A DNA stretch of 62,654 nt from Legionella impletisoli (GTDB lineage: Bacteria > Pseudomonadota > Gammaproteobacteria > Legionellales > Legionellaceae), in assembly GCF_900639875.1 (NCBI RefSeq), contig NZ_CAAAIA010000010.1:1-62654 (forward strand). The letters are read 5' to 3'. Both the position numbers and the translations under genes were made by a program. Shown here piece by piece: positions 48,382 through 58,160 of the stretch. Numbering within the stretch: the stretch's first letter is position 1; every line of letters starts with the position of its first letter. The notes under the pieces were generated by a model. That model was given only the letters and a program-made list of their open reading frames with translations, did not search any database and was not told the DNA's origin.

Positions 48382-50568
48382 TTGAGAAAGTTTATTATTG
48401 TGCTCTTATTGCTTTCAGCAGCGTTTACCAATCTGCATGCAAGGGATAACGCATTACAATCGGTAAAAGTAAAGTCTATGCCGGATAACCGAGTTCGGAT
48501 TGATTTTTGTTTTGCACATCCGTTAGAACAGCTTCCAGCCAGTTTTATTACCCAAAAGCCCCCACGGCTTGTTTTGGATTTTATTAATTCGCAGTTAGCT
48601 TTGTTTGATCCAGAGGACAAATTTAAAAAAATTGAACTGGCATCTTTGATTAAATATCGGATTGTTTCTGTTAAAGATAGAGTGAGAGCTATTCTAGATT
48701 TATCCGATACGGTAGCTTATTCGGGCTATAGTTCCGGAAATGTCTATAGCTTAATGATAAAAGGGAAATCAGAACAGCTCGTTCCTCAGCGCAAAGAAAT
48801 TTTTGTTACAAATCGCCCTGTGAATGCACGATATGGAATTAAAAATATTGATTTTCGTGGTACCGCCAAGAATGGCGGTCGAGTGATTATTAATGTAACC
48901 GATGCGGGTATTCCAATTGAAGTCACTCAATCCGGTAAAAAGATTGAAGCAATATTTAATAGCACCCGGTTACCTCAAAATTTGCGTAAACGATTTGATG
49001 TGGTTGATTTTCATAGCCCCGCGCGAATCGTCAGTGCGACGCAACAAGGTAAAGATGCCAAAGTTGCGATTTTAGCCGCGGGGGATTTTGGGCACTTTGC
49101 TTATCAGGTTAATAAGCAGTTTATTATTGATGTGTTTCCTTTGACACCAGAAGAAATACAAGCTGAAAAACTGAAGAAAAAAGTATTTACTGGAAAACGA
49201 ATTTCTTTAAATTTCCAAGATATTCCAGTTCGCTCGGTTTTAAATTTGTTAGCCGAGTTTACAGGTATTGATATTGTGGTAAGTGATAATGTGAAAGGCA
49301 ATATCACCTTACGATTAAATGACGTACCCTGGGATCAAGCTTTAGATATTATTTTAACCACCCAAAATTTAGATAAACGTCGGACTGGAAATGTAATTTT
49401 AGTGGATACCGCAGCGAAGTTTACTGAGCGAGAGCAGCAGGAGCTCGCTGAGATACAAGCCGCTAAAAAGCTCGCGCCTATTCGTTCAGAATTGCTGCAA
49501 ATTAATTATGCTAAAGCAGCAGATATCGCATCGATGCTCAAAGATAAAGAGAATTCTTTACTCACAGATCGTGGTACGGTGAGCGTTGACCAACGTACGA
49601 ATACCATTTGGCTACAAGATACCGGAGCTCAAATTGATGAAATTCGAGAATTGGTAAAAAAACTCGATGTTCCTGTGAAACAAGTGCTGATCGAAGCGCG
49701 CATTGTGAACGTTACTAAAGATTGTGCAGAAGATATTGGAGTCCGTTTTGGTGTTTCGAGACCAACTCATTTAAGTGGTACCCTTGAGGGGGCAAACGAA
49801 CTCGCGGGCGGAACTCCTCCAGCGGATGTTCCGATTGCCGATCGGTTAAACGTAGATTTAGGGGCATTACCCATTGATGCATCTCCTGCATCTATTGGAA
49901 TTGCATTGGCAAAACTTGGTAATGGTGTCTTACTTGATCTAGAATTATCCGCGTTAGAAAGCGAAGGTCGAGCCGAAATTATTGCGAGTCCTCGATTAAT
50001 GACCACCAATCAGCAATCGGCGGTCATCGAATCAGGTGAAGATATTCCTTATCAAGAGGCAACATCAAGTGGCGCTACAGCGGTAGCCTTTAAGAAGGCT
50101 GTTCTAAGTTTGAAAGTGACTCCGCAAATTACACCAGATGGAAAACTTCTGATGGATTTGCAGATTAATCAGGATTCTGATTCTGGTAGGAGGGTTCAAG
50201 GGGTACCCATTATTTTAACCAAATCGATTGAAACGAACGTATTGGTAAATAATGGTCAAACCATTGTATTGGGGGGAATTTATCAACAAGATAAAAATAA
50301 TTCGGTGACACGTGTGCCATTTTTAGGGCAATTACCGCTAGTTGGTAATTTATTTTCACGCAGTTCGGCGCGATTAAGTAATGAAGAGTTGCTCATTTTC
50401 ATTACTCCTAGGATAATAACCAACAATTTATCCATCACTGCGATTAAAGGACCTCCGAGAGTGTATCAAAGAGGAGCAGCGGTTGAGTTAGATAAATTTG
50501 GTAAGCCAGTAGGGCCACGACCCCAGGTCATGAGCGTTACGCCACCAAGAAAACCCTGGAAGGGATAA
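48382..50568 (+). CDS. pilQ: Type IV pilus secretin PilQ
   Basis: Outer-membrane channel through which the pilus is extended. I take the TTG at 48382: GGGAG sits just upstream, and the product begins with a clean signal peptide (MRKFIIVLLLLSAAFTNLHA), giving 728 residues. The ATG at 48343 would add 13 residues and lacks a ribosome site. AMIN domains occupy about 25-260, the STN domain begins ISLNFQDIPVRSVLNLLAEF near 270, and secretin N0/N1 repeats follow. The secretin core shows ASPRLMTTNQQSAVIESGED and VPFLGQLPLVGNLFS. aroK follows after 110 bases. Confidence 0.95.
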   Translation: MRKFIIVLLLLSAAFTNLHARDNALQSVKVKSMPDNRVRIDFCFAHPLEQLPASFITQKPPRLVLDFINSQLALFDPEDKFKKIELASLIKYRIVSVKDRVRAILDLSDTVAYSGYSSGNVYSLMIKGKSEQLVPQRKEIFVTNRPVNARYGIKNIDFRGTAKNGGRVIINVTDAGIPIEVTQSGKKIEAIFNSTRLPQNLRKRFDVVDFHSPARIVSATQQGKDAKVAILAAGDFGHFAYQVNKQFIIDVFPLTPEEIQAEKLKKKVFTGKRISLNFQDIPVRSVLNLLAEFTGIDIVVSDNVKGNITLRLNDVPWDQALDIILTTQNLDKRRTGNVILVDTAAKFTEREQQELAEIQAAKKLAPIRSELLQINYAKAADIASMLKDKENSLLTDRGTVSVDQRTNTIWLQDTGAQIDEIRELVKKLDVPVKQVLIEARIVNVTKDCAEDIGVRFGVSRPTHLSGTLEGANELAGGTPPADVPIADRLNVDLGALPIDASPASIGIALAKLGNGVLLDLELSALESEGRAEIIASPRLMTTNQQSAVIESGEDIPYQEATSSGATAVAFKKAVLSLKVTPQITPDGKLLMDLQINQDSDSGRRVQGVPIILTKSIETNVLVNNGQTIVLGGIYQQDKNNSVTRVPFLGQLPLVGNLFSRSSARLSNEELLIFITPRIITNNLSITAIKGPPRVYQRGAAVELDKFGKPVGPRPQVMSVTPPRKPWKG

Positions 50569-50677
50569 ACCCATTGCATGTGGATACTGGCTAAACAAGA
50601 ATATCCACTAAACATTAAGACACTTAAAATTCAGACTGATTACAATTTAATTTATAAAAAGAGGTATGTAATAAAAA

Positions 50678-51205
50678 ATGAGCATCGTTAAAGTACGTAA
50701 CATATTTCTGATAGGACCTATGGGGGCTGGTAAAAGTACAATAGGCCGTACTTTGGCAAAAGAGCTCAAGCTTGAGTTCTATGATACGGATGAAGTGATT
50801 GAGGAGCGCTCTGGTGCGGATATCTCATGGATTTTTGATGTTGAGGGAGAAGAGGGATTTCGAAAACGTGAGCAAAAAGTGATTGAGGAGTTAACTCAAA
50901 AAAACAACATTGTGTTAGCTACGGGGGGAGGGGTTGTGATGTCTCCTGAAAATCGTAATGCTTTGGCAGCACGAGGAACTGTGATTTACCTAAAGGCTTC
51001 TCTTCAGCAGCAATTTGAGCGCACTAAGCGCGATACAAAAAGACCGCTATTACAAACGGATGATTTAGAGCAACGTCTTGAAACACTTAAAGAAGAACGC
51101 GAACCGTTTTATGAAGAGCTTGCTGATGTTAGCTTTGAAACAGATAAATTAACTGTTAAAGCAGTGGCTAACAATATAATAAAATACATTTATGGCGAAG
51201 TCTGA
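50678..51205 (+). CDS. aroK: Shikimate kinase I
   Basis: Phosphorylates shikimate in the aromatic amino acid pathway. The 175 residues contain the P-loop [12 protein letters not shown], the shikimate-binding [13 protein letters not shown] and the GGGVV loop ([11 protein letters not shown]). The lid arginines are in RDTKRPLL. It overlaps aroB by 14 bases; the pil-aroK-aroB-damX order is conserved in many gammaproteobacteria. Confidence 0.95.
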   Translation: MSIVKVRNIFLIGPMGAGKSTIGRTLAKELKLEFYDTDEVIEERSGADISWIFDVEGEEGFRKREQKVIEELTQKNNIVLATGGGVVMSPENRNALAARGTVIYLKASLQQQFERTKRDTKRPLLQTDDLEQRLETLKEEREPFYEELADVSFETDKLTVKAVANNIIKYIYGEV

Positions 51206-52286
51206 GATTTTAAAACGGCTTGAGGTCCGTTTACCGAAACGAGCCTATCCAATTTATATCGGTTCGAACTTATTATCGGATGAGGCATTGCTAACTCAGC
51301 ATTTGAATGCTAATCAAGCCCTGATTGTTACGAATGAAACAATCGCACCAATGTATCTTCCGCATCTGAAAAAAGCGTTTAGAAAGATTCAGTATAATAT
51401 TGTTATTTTACCGGATGGTGAGCAACATAAGAATCAGCAGAGTTTAGATAAGATTTATAATGAATTATTTCAAAATCGCCATCATCGTGATACGACGCTT
51501 ATTGCTCTAGGTGGGGGTGTCATTGGAGATATGACAGGGTTTGCGGCGTCTACTTATCAACGAGGCGTCCGATTTTTGCAAATCCCAACGACGCTTTTAG
51601 CTCAAGTTGATGCTTCGGTAGGTGGAAAAACGGCCATTAATCATCCGCAAGGTAAAAATATGATCGGTAGTTTTTATCAACCTCACGCCGTTATCATTGA
51701 TTTAGATGTTTTATCAACGCTACCCATACGAGAATTTCGTGCAGGTATGGCAGAAGTGATTAAGCATGCAATATTAGCAGGGGGAGAGTTTTTAGCGGAT
51801 GTGGAATCTTTTTTAAAACAAAGTACTGAGACGAATAAGCCAACGTTAGCGAGTCTTGTAGCAAGTTGTTGCGCAATTAAGGCACAATTGGTTGAAGAAG
51901 ATGAGAAGGAAGCCGGGCGGCGGGCATTATTAAATCTTGGTCATACGTTTGCTCACGCTCTAGAAGCCTACACGAATTACCAAACTTTAAGGCATGGTGA
52001 GGCCGTTGGGATTGGACTCTATTGTGCCGCATTATTATCGAATAAAATGAATTTGTTAAGCGACGCGTGTCTTGAACGCATCGATGAATTATTAACGTTA
52101 GCCTCTTTACCGAGAAGAATCCCAAAAGAGATTGATTTAAATGCATTACGTGATTTAATGTCTAATGATAAAAAAGTTAAAAACAACGTGTTGCGTTTTA
52201 TTTTAATCAAGTCGCTTGGTGATTGTTATATAGAATCTGCTGTACCCCATTCTGTGCTTATGGACACACTCAAGAATGCTGTTTAA
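51192..52286 (+). CDS. aroB: 3-dehydroquinate synthase
   Basis: Second step of the shikimate pathway, converting DAHP to 3-dehydroquinate with NAD and a metal ion. The 364 residues show [16 protein letters not shown] near 105, [20 protein letters not shown] near 135, NMIGSFYQP near 155, AEVIKHA near 190 and the metal-binding [11 protein letters not shown] near 255. It starts inside aroK. Confidence 0.95.
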   Translation: MAKSEILKRLEVRLPKRAYPIYIGSNLLSDEALLTQHLNANQALIVTNETIAPMYLPHLKKAFRKIQYNIVILPDGEQHKNQQSLDKIYNELFQNRHHRDTTLIALGGGVIGDMTGFAASTYQRGVRFLQIPTTLLAQVDASVGGKTAINHPQGKNMIGSFYQPHAVIIDLDVLSTLPIREFRAGMAEVIKHAILAGGEFLADVESFLKQSTETNKPTLASLVASCCAIKAQLVEEDEKEAGRRALLNLGHTFAHALEAYTNYQTLRHGEAVGIGLYCAALLSNKMNLLSDACLERIDELLTLASLPRRIPKEIDLNALRDLMSNDKKVKNNVLRFILIKSLGDCYIESAVPHSVLMDTLKNAV

Positions 52287-52299
52287 GGAGAAAAATACA

Positions 52300-53736
52300 A
52301 TGAATGATGGAGCTTTAGAAATTAACCTCGATGCTAATAAACTATATAAGCCTGCAAGTTGGCTCGCGAAAATCGAGTTCATCAATCAGATTGTCCTTGG
52401 CACAAATGTTTTAATTTCTGTTCTAGGTGAAGAAGGCAGCGGTAAAACGTCTTTTTCTGCTCTTTTGCAAGCACACTTAGACCCACAAATTCAAACCCAT
52501 TATTTCGCTGTAAATCCTTTATTTGATGAGGCAACATTTGTTCGCCAAATTAGTCAGAAGCTAAATCTTGAAGAAAAGAATAGCTTTGCTGAGTTTATAG
52601 AAGAAAGCCAAGCTAACCAATCACATACCTTACTCATTATTGATGACGCACACCATTTGCCAGAATCTTTTATAGATACGATTTTAAATCCTCTGCAACA
52701 ACAAGGTGCTCATGGTTATTTCCATGTTTGTTTTATTGCAAACCAATCTTTTTTAAAGGTGTTGAATCAATTCGAACAGCAAAACTACAAAGAAATGATT
52801 CATACCATTGAATTAGGGCATTTAAATGAAAAAGAAACCAAAGAATATCTACTTCATCGCTTTTTAACCCACCCTGAATTTATTTCCGAAGAACGAGCAA
52901 AACAGTTTTATCAATTTACCGATGGCAGTATTTTAGGAATCAACACTCAAATGGCAAGTTTTTTCAATTTAGGCCAGGCAGTTACCCCAGGAAGTCGAGC
53001 ACAGTATCGAAGTACACATTATCAACGTTTATCGTTAATTGCTGGGGCAGTCGTGGTAGCACTTGGTTTAGCGTTTACCCTAAAACCTTCTGAGTCTGGC
53101 TTAAAGCCATCTTCAGAAGTGGTAATGGAGCTCGAAAAGCCTATTGAGGCCACACGTCTCGCAACACAAGTAGTGGATGAGCCATTTTATATGAGTAGTA
53201 TTCCCTCTTATGACCTAGCAGCCGTTCGTCAATTCTTACAGCCTACGGAATTAAGGCGAGCAGAGCTTGTCGTTTACAATGAAGAAGATGATTTAAGCAA
53301 CAACTCACTTGTGGTTATGGATAAAGTGGTTGTGGTTCCCAAAGTTATTCATAAAAGTCAGCCATCCGAGGACGTGTCTGTAGAAGTGGCAGAAAAAATC
53401 ACTATGAATCCGCAGTCCGATAAGCAACTAGCTCAAGCGGAAGTAAAACCTTCTAAGCCTAAAGTAGCTAAAAAATCAACGAAAGGAGCTTATACCATCC
53501 AACTTATTGCCAGCCATAGTAGAGCTGAATTAGAGCGTTTTGCAAGCGCCCATCATATTGAAGGCAAAGCCAAGATTCATCAATCCAAAAAACAAGGGAA
53601 AAATTGGTATGTGTTAACCATGGGAGATTTTAAAGATCACGATGGAGCCAAACTCGCCATTAGCCAGCTTCCGCTTGATTTAGCAAAATTTAAACCCTGG
53701 GTGCGGAAAATGGATCGCTTACAATCGCTAGGTTAA
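52300..53736 (+). CDS. damX: DamX-like protein: AAA ATPase, membrane span and SPOR domain
   Basis: Cell-division related inner-membrane protein. From the ATG at 52300, preceded by AAGGAG, it has 478 residues; the frame extends upstream to 52276. The cytoplasmic part has Walker A (GEEGSGKTSFS), Walker B (LLIIDDAHHLP) and the ExeA/AAA-like LGHLNEKETKEYLL. A single span is near 255 (LIAGAVVVALGLAFTL), then a periplasmic linker and a C-terminal SPOR domain (YTIQLIASHSRAELERFA, WYVLTMGDFKDHDGAK) that binds denuded glycan at the septum. The ATPase motifs look intact. Position after aroB matches E. coli damX. Confidence 0.88.
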   Translation: MNDGALEINLDANKLYKPASWLAKIEFINQIVLGTNVLISVLGEEGSGKTSFSALLQAHLDPQIQTHYFAVNPLFDEATFVRQISQKLNLEEKNSFAEFIEESQANQSHTLLIIDDAHHLPESFIDTILNPLQQQGAHGYFHVCFIANQSFLKVLNQFEQQNYKEMIHTIELGHLNEKETKEYLLHRFLTHPEFISEERAKQFYQFTDGSILGINTQMASFFNLGQAVTPGSRAQYRSTHYQRLSLIAGAVVVALGLAFTLKPSESGLKPSSEVVMELEKPIEATRLATQVVDEPFYMSSIPSYDLAAVRQFLQPTELRRAELVVYNEEDDLSNNSLVVMDKVVVVPKVIHKSQPSEDVSVEVAEKITMNPQSDKQLAQAEVKPSKPKVAKKSTKGAYTIQLIASHSRAELERFASAHHIEGKAKIHQSKKQGKNWYVLTMGDFKDHDGAKLAISQLPLDLAKFKPWVRKMDRLQSLG

Positions 53737-53833
53737 GTCAGAATTCGCCGGGCATCATCTATCTAATCAATGACTAGAAAATTTCCTAGCATAACTCGGT
53801 TTATAGACTATCGGATAAATCTAAGGATAGATT

Positions 53834-55591
53834 ATGAAAAGACAGAAGGGACTATTTATTCTTTCTCTGCTCCTAATGGGAGTAGGTCCGCTAACCTTAG
53901 CTCAGGATGTGGCGTCTAAAATTTCTTGCGCGAAAGCAGCTCCCATGATTCAAATGAAAACTGGTTCAGTATGCGGTCTGAAACAGCAAAGCAGTGGTGA
54001 AGAGGCCTATGCTTATTTGGGAATTCCTTATGCTAAACCTCCGACTGGGGCGCTTCGCTGGCAACCGCCTGCGAAAGTGGAAGACTGGAAGCCTAAAATT
54101 TATCCGGCCGTAAAAATAGCGAGTGAATGCCCACAACCTTCACCAACTTCAAGTACAGGGTATTCTGGCAGCGAAGACTGCCTGTATCTTAATGTTTGGA
54201 AACCAACCAAAACACATTCTAAACGACTTCCTGTGATGGTTTTTATTCCTGGCGGTGGATTTTTAACAGGCCAAGGGGGATATCCTGCATATAACGGAAC
54301 CTACATGGCGGGTATAGGTCAGGTGATTGTGGTGACGATGAATTATCGATTGGGTGCATTAGGATTTCTTCGATATCAGAAAAATAAAAGTCAAATTGAT
54401 GGAAATTTTGCCTTGCTCGATCAACTCGAGGCATTAAAATGGGTAAATCAGAACATCGAGCGCTTTGGTGGGGATCCCAACCAAGTAACCATTTTTGGCG
54501 AAAGTGCAGGAGCCATGTCAGTCGGTACTCATTTGTTTGCAATGCCAGCAAGCAACCCTTATTTCCGTGCTGCTATTATGGAAAGTAATGTATTAAGTAT
54601 TACCTATGATTCTCCCCAAAAAACTGAAGCGAAACAAGAAAAATTCATCTCAAAACTTTGTGAATTAAGCCAATTAAGCGAAGATAAATGTCCCAAAACG
54701 GCACAATGGCTTCGTAGCTTATCTCTCAATGTTGTCATGAGCGCTGAAAACGAATTGGCGCCAAATGGAGGCGTATCTGGTTTACTACTGCTGGGTATGA
54801 CTAAGGGGTTTCTATGGCAGCCAATTAGCGGTGTCTATCCTGTCGTTGGACCAATGAATAAAGGATTTCAACCTGGTACAGAACCTAAGCCTTTTGTGAT
54901 TGGAACCAATCGAAACGAAGGCGCTTTTTTCGTGCCGCATGCTAATCAATTCAGCACAAACGATTACGAAAAATTATTAGTTCGTAATTTTGGATCGGCA
55001 AAAGCAAAAGAGATTCTGAGTTTTAAAGTCAACGGGAATCGGCCTTATAATCCATCTGATTACCCAAATAAAAAAGACTCGCTAATGACTTCAGCAGCAC
55101 AAGCCATGGCAAAAGTGATTACGGATTATGCATTTACAGGCGCTAGTATATTTGCTGTCTCTGAAGCGTGGAAGCAAATGAAAGCGAACAATCTGCCGGT
55201 TTTTGGTTATCGTTTTACTCAGCACTCAACCTTTAATTACGCTATTTATGAGCGCTGTGGACCATTGTCTGATAATATTTGTCACACAGAAGAAATTCCT
55301 TATGTGTTTCATAATTTTATTGAGCGTCAGGGAACAACGCAATCTCTTCTTCCAGAAAGTAAAGTAACCGATGCTGAAAGACAGCTGTCACAAAAAATGG
55401 TAAGAGCTTGGGTTGGTTTTGCAAAAAATCCTACCAATTGGAAAAAGGGCTTTGGATATCCACCACTCGAATCTGCAAGTTTAGGGCCATACGTCAACTG
55501 GCGGGATCCTGTTCAACCCATTGAACAATTAGCTGAGCTCGTAAATTATTCGTTTTGGTTGTCTTTGATTCCTGCTTCAAGCCTTGCTTGA
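53834..55591 (+). CDS. Type-B carboxylesterase, exported
   Basis: Alpha/beta hydrolase of the acetylcholinesterase family, 585 residues, with a signal peptide (GLFILSLLLMGVGPLTLAQ). The oxyanion region is VFIPGGGFLTG, the nucleophile S224 in FGESAGAMSVG, the acid in IGTNRNEGAFF, and the histidine in CHTEEIPYVFHNF. All three catalytic residues are present. Such enzymes hydrolyse short-chain esters; the natural substrate is not apparent. Its last bases overlap the convergent pnuC stop region (15 bases). Confidence 0.9.
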   Translation: MKRQKGLFILSLLLMGVGPLTLAQDVASKISCAKAAPMIQMKTGSVCGLKQQSSGEEAYAYLGIPYAKPPTGALRWQPPAKVEDWKPKIYPAVKIASECPQPSPTSSTGYSGSEDCLYLNVWKPTKTHSKRLPVMVFIPGGGFLTGQGGYPAYNGTYMAGIGQVIVVTMNYRLGALGFLRYQKNKSQIDGNFALLDQLEALKWVNQNIERFGGDPNQVTIFGESAGAMSVGTHLFAMPASNPYFRAAIMESNVLSITYDSPQKTEAKQEKFISKLCELSQLSEDKCPKTAQWLRSLSLNVVMSAENELAPNGGVSGLLLLGMTKGFLWQPISGVYPVVGPMNKGFQPGTEPKPFVIGTNRNEGAFFVPHANQFSTNDYEKLLVRNFGSAKAKEILSFKVNGNRPYNPSDYPNKKDSLMTSAAQAMAKVITDYAFTGASIFAVSEAWKQMKANNLPVFGYRFTQHSTFNYAIYERCGPLSDNICHTEEIPYVFHNFIERQGTTQSLLPESKVTDAERQLSQKMVRAWVGFAKNPTNWKKGFGYPPLESASLGPYVNWRDPVQPIEQLAELVNYSFWLSLIPASSLA

Positions 55592-56221
55592 AGCTTTTTC
55601 GAATGGTGGAGCGTTTAATGTGCGAGCGTTAACCTGCTTAGCCCAGGTTTTATAACCGATAATAGCCATTACAAGATAAATCATCATCAAAAGCGTGTGA
55701 AATGGCAGTTGTTTATGCCAATATAAGGCCGCATATATTGCATCGGTAAGCAGCCACACTATCCAAGTTGCAAGTACTTTATGACACATTAATAATTGAG
55801 CTGCTAAACTCAACGAAGTTGTTAAAGCATCTAATCCAGGAATGGTTGAGCGGGTAAAGTGGATAAGTAAAATAAATATTAATGCGAAACTTAGCCCGGT
55901 ACCTGTAAATAAATAAACCCATTGTTTGGATGTTAAGCGGGTGATAGCCCCTGCATCCGCTTTAAGTTTTATTTCTCCTAAGGTCCAACAATACCAGCCA
56001 TAGGCAGAAGTAGCAAAATAAAAACATTCAAGGGCCATATCTGCATAAATTCCATGCGAAAAATAAAGCCAGGCATTCAAGACAGTGGCTATGAGACTAA
56101 TAGACCAGGCTATTTTCTTTTGTGTAATAAAAAAGTAGGTGGCGAGCAGTGAAAAAATTGCGCCCAGCAAATCATAGAGCATGGTGACTACTACCGGCGT
56201 CTTGTTAAGCATTAAAAGCAT
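55577..56221 (-). CDS. pnuC: Nicotinamide riboside/mononucleotide transporter PnuC
   Basis: Inner-membrane facilitator for nicotinamide riboside or a related vitamin, about seven spans. I start at the ATG at 56221 (MLLMLNKTPVVVTMLYDLLG), giving 214 residues. The open frame runs 18 codons further to 56275, but that part is read from the end of a repeat (56262-56290) and is not native. The family motif is NAWLYFSHGIYADMALECFY, followed by YGWYCWTLG. ATP-binding partners such as NadR are not in the window. The upstream region has been disrupted or replaced by the repeat. Confidence 0.82.
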   Translation of the reverse strand: MLLMLNKTPVVVTMLYDLLGAIFSLLATYFFITQKKIAWSISLIATVLNAWLYFSHGIYADMALECFYFATSAYGWYCWTLGEIKLKADAGAITRLTSKQWVYLFTGTGLSFALIFILLIHFTRSTIPGLDALTTSLSLAAQLLMCHKVLATWIVWLLTDAIYAALYWHKQLPFHTLLMMIYLVMAIIGYKTWAKQVNARTLNAPPFEKASSKA

Positions 56222-56261
56222 AGTATACACAGATTTGGCACCCGTGTATAAACCACCAGTA

Positions 56262-56419
56262 CACGGTAAATGCATCTAAATTTGACCGATCATTTTTTCA
56301 GCATTAGATCCAAAATGGCCTGGCGAAATTTTCATAGAAAAAATCTTATCTCATCATAAGTACCAGGAAACGCTATTCGAATTTAAAGTAATTGGTCAAA
56401 TTTAGATGCATTATCCGTG
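56262..56419. mobile_element. 158-base MITE-like element with terminal inverted repeats
   Basis: Bases 56262-56290 and 56391-56419 are inverted copies matching at about 26 of 29 positions, framed by CACGG and CCGTG. The core is GCATCTAAATTTGACC. There is no coding sequence inside. It sits between pnuC and the 100-residue gene. The ends look like those of IS21-type elements (from memory), so a non-autonomous derivative is likely. I cannot define a target duplication. Confidence 0.6.
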
Positions 56420-56515
56420 AGCTTAGTTTGTTGACATTTAATTTTGTGAAACGAAAATGTAATATCAACAGACTCTAGCGATATAATGAAGTAAATTTTT
56501 TCTTGGAGCCAGCTT

Positions 56516-56818
56516 ATGAATGAATTACAGAAGATACAACGATTGAAACACGAGCTGGTTTGTTTATCCAGACGACAGGATAAACTTTCGGTTTATGAAA
56601 ATAATAGCCCTGTCGAGAGGCGAAAACTAGAGGAAAAGTACCAAAATATAAAAGATGAGTTAAATACTTTACTGGCAGAAATAATAAAAAGAAAAGAGGA
56701 TGGGGTTAGAAATCAGCAAGGTGACGATGTAGGGTCTAGACCTGGTTTTTTTCAACAACAGAATTTAACAAACCCTCAGAAAGACGCTGAGGAAGATGTA
56801 CTTAAAAATCACTATTAA
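56516..56818 (+). CDS. Small helical orphan protein
   Basis: The 100-residue protein is charged and coiled-coil forming: IQRLKHELVCLSRRQDKLSV then VERRKLEEKYQNIKDELNTL. The C-terminal third is low complexity and polar (QQGDDVGSRPGFFQQQ) and ends DAEEDVLKNHY, an acidic stretch next to the C-terminus. TTGGAG upstream of the ATG gives a good ribosome binding site. There is no recognisable family. It lies between repeat copies, so it is probably a recently gained gene. Confidence 0.6.
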   Translation: MNELQKIQRLKHELVCLSRRQDKLSVYENNSPVERRKLEEKYQNIKDELNTLLAEIIKRKEDGVRNQQGDDVGSRPGFFQQQNLTNPQKDAEEDVLKNHY

Positions 56819-56994
56819 ATAGGTCTGGTCTTGCTTGGACAAGATGCGAGCAGGTTGAGATAATTTTCACGCGTTCTTTGTGGACAAAAGGCCGGAGCCG
56901 TCAGCGGCTTGGCCTACATGTCGAGACTTACCAAGACAGTATTGGCCGTATAACTACTTCTTTCCTCCCCAGGCAACTCCTAAAGCAAGGGAAC

Positions 56995-57279
56995 TTACCC
57001 CAAACCAAACGCTAACCACAAACTCTGCGCAAAACCTAAAGAAAAAGCCACTAATGTATTGAGAAATGCGCTTACGAGGTTTTTAATGGTTGTTTTCATG
57101 GCTAAATAAGCAAGATTGCTTTTACATTGTTTTTCAAATTTCTTCCCAGCCTTCAGCGCCAGATAAAACCCGCAGATGCTCAATGCAAATATATCCACCA
57201 ACATGTACTTCATTGTTCGTTCAACGGAGCTCTTTGAGCTTTCCAAAAAATTCAATAAAAACAAAAGCCATGCAGTCAA
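56995..57279 (-). CDS. Possible small membrane protein
   Basis: This 94-codon frame begins at a TTG with no good ribosome binding site (an in-frame ATG lies at 57213). It reads as three hydrophobic stretches with basic linkers (YMLVDIFALSICGFYLAL, LVAFSLGFAQSLWLAFGLG). Such composition is rare by chance in the wrong frame, but no homologue is known to me. It lies inside the island between repeat copies. It may be a degraded gene. Confidence 0.3.
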   Translation of the reverse strand: MTAWLLFLLNFLESSKSSVERTMKYMLVDIFALSICGFYLALKAGKKFEKQCKSNLAYLAMKTTIKNLVSAFLNTLVAFSLGFAQSLWLAFGLG

Positions 57280-57324
57280 TTTCTCATATGAAATTGACTA
57301 TATTTCCCTATTACGAAGATTATT

Positions 57325-57391
57325 TAAAATGATCGGTCAAGTTTAGATGCGTTTACCATGACCAGTAGTAAATGGCGCTGGGAAATTTTCA
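57325..57391. mobile_element. Third copy of the repeat end plus associated motif
   Basis: Bases 57328-57358 are close to the reverse complement of the 56262-56295 end (GCATCTAAACTTGACCGATCATTTT on the minus strand). At 57370-57391 a second motif (AAATGGCGCTGGGAAATTTTCA) follows, nearly matching 56313-56334 inside the first element. Together the copies bracket a 1.1 kb island from 56262. Probably remnants of one insertion-sequence family. Confidence 0.55.
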
Positions 57392-57440
57392 CTTTTTCTG
57401 CTAGTCTTTGATTCATAGAGCATTCTTACGGAGAGGAATC

Positions 57441-57878
57441 ATGTATAAAAAGGTATTGTTTGCCACAGATTTTGATGAAGTGGGTGTTAACGCTGCGCGA
57501 AAAGCTAAGAAAATTGCCGAGGAAAATGGCGCGGATTTAATTCTTGTGCATGTGGTTGAACCAATACCTGCTTATGCTTACCCGGGTTTCGCAGGTTTCG
57601 CTGAAGTAGAAGTTTCAATACGCGAACAAGCTGAAAAAGAGCTCAATGCATTAGGGGATCAGCTTAATGTTGATAATAATCATCGATTTTTAGAGTTTGG
57701 CTCAACTAAAAATGAAGTACTGCGCGTAGCTGAAGAAAATAAAGTCGATTTAATTGTCACTGGAAGTCATGGTAAACACGGACTAGCTCTTCTATTAGGT
57801 TCAACGGCAAACGCAATTCTTCATGGCGCAAATTGTGATGTTTTAGTGGTTCGACCACCTCAGGATAAAAACGATTAG
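57441..57878 (+). CDS. Universal stress protein
   Basis: UspA-fold protein of 145 residues from the ATG at 57441, which is preceded by GGAGAGGAA. It begins YKKVLFATDFDEVGVNAARKA. The ATP-binding motif is seen as VTGSHGKHGLALLLGSTANAI (G-2x-G-9x-G-S/T type) near residue 115, followed by DVLVVRP. It should therefore bind ATP. It lies next to the repeat-bounded island, so its promoter may have been altered by insertion. Confidence 0.9.
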   Translation: MYKKVLFATDFDEVGVNAARKAKKIAEENGADLILVHVVEPIPAYAYPGFAGFAEVEVSIREQAEKELNALGDQLNVDNNHRFLEFGSTKNEVLRVAEENKVDLIVTGSHGKHGLALLLGSTANAILHGANCDVLVVRPPQDKND

Positions 57879-58160
57879 AGAATGAATAATTAGGGCCTGT
57901 TTACAATTAAAACACTGAGCCACCCGGTCAAGCCGTGTGGCGTAGGCAAAGATGTGATCAAGAGACAGCCCTACGTGGCCCGACTTGTTCGGGCTACCTA
58001 TTACTTCAATCAGGTTACAATTCACTGCAAATAAAAAGAGTAAAAAACCACACCACGTTGGCGCTAGAGGATGCATGTCATTCGCTTTAAAAGATTTTCT
58101 TCTAAACAAATCTTAATAGAATGGGTATAATTCTTTTTTTGTTTAATAAAATTAGTCTTT
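57879..58160. other. 282-base non-coding region between the Usp gene and ribF
   Basis: No credible gene. It contains a GC-rich hairpin (GCCCGA at 57978-57983, TCGGGC at 57989-57994, loop five bases) embedded in sequence richer in G+C than its surroundings. A frame on the minus strand is open here but has no ribosome binding site or recognisable composition. It may be decayed mobile DNA. Confidence 0.45.

Noticed and set aside
57843-58109. Minus-strand frame covering the Usp-ribF gap
   Set aside because: No ribosome site and no protein-like pattern; overlaps the end of the Usp gene.
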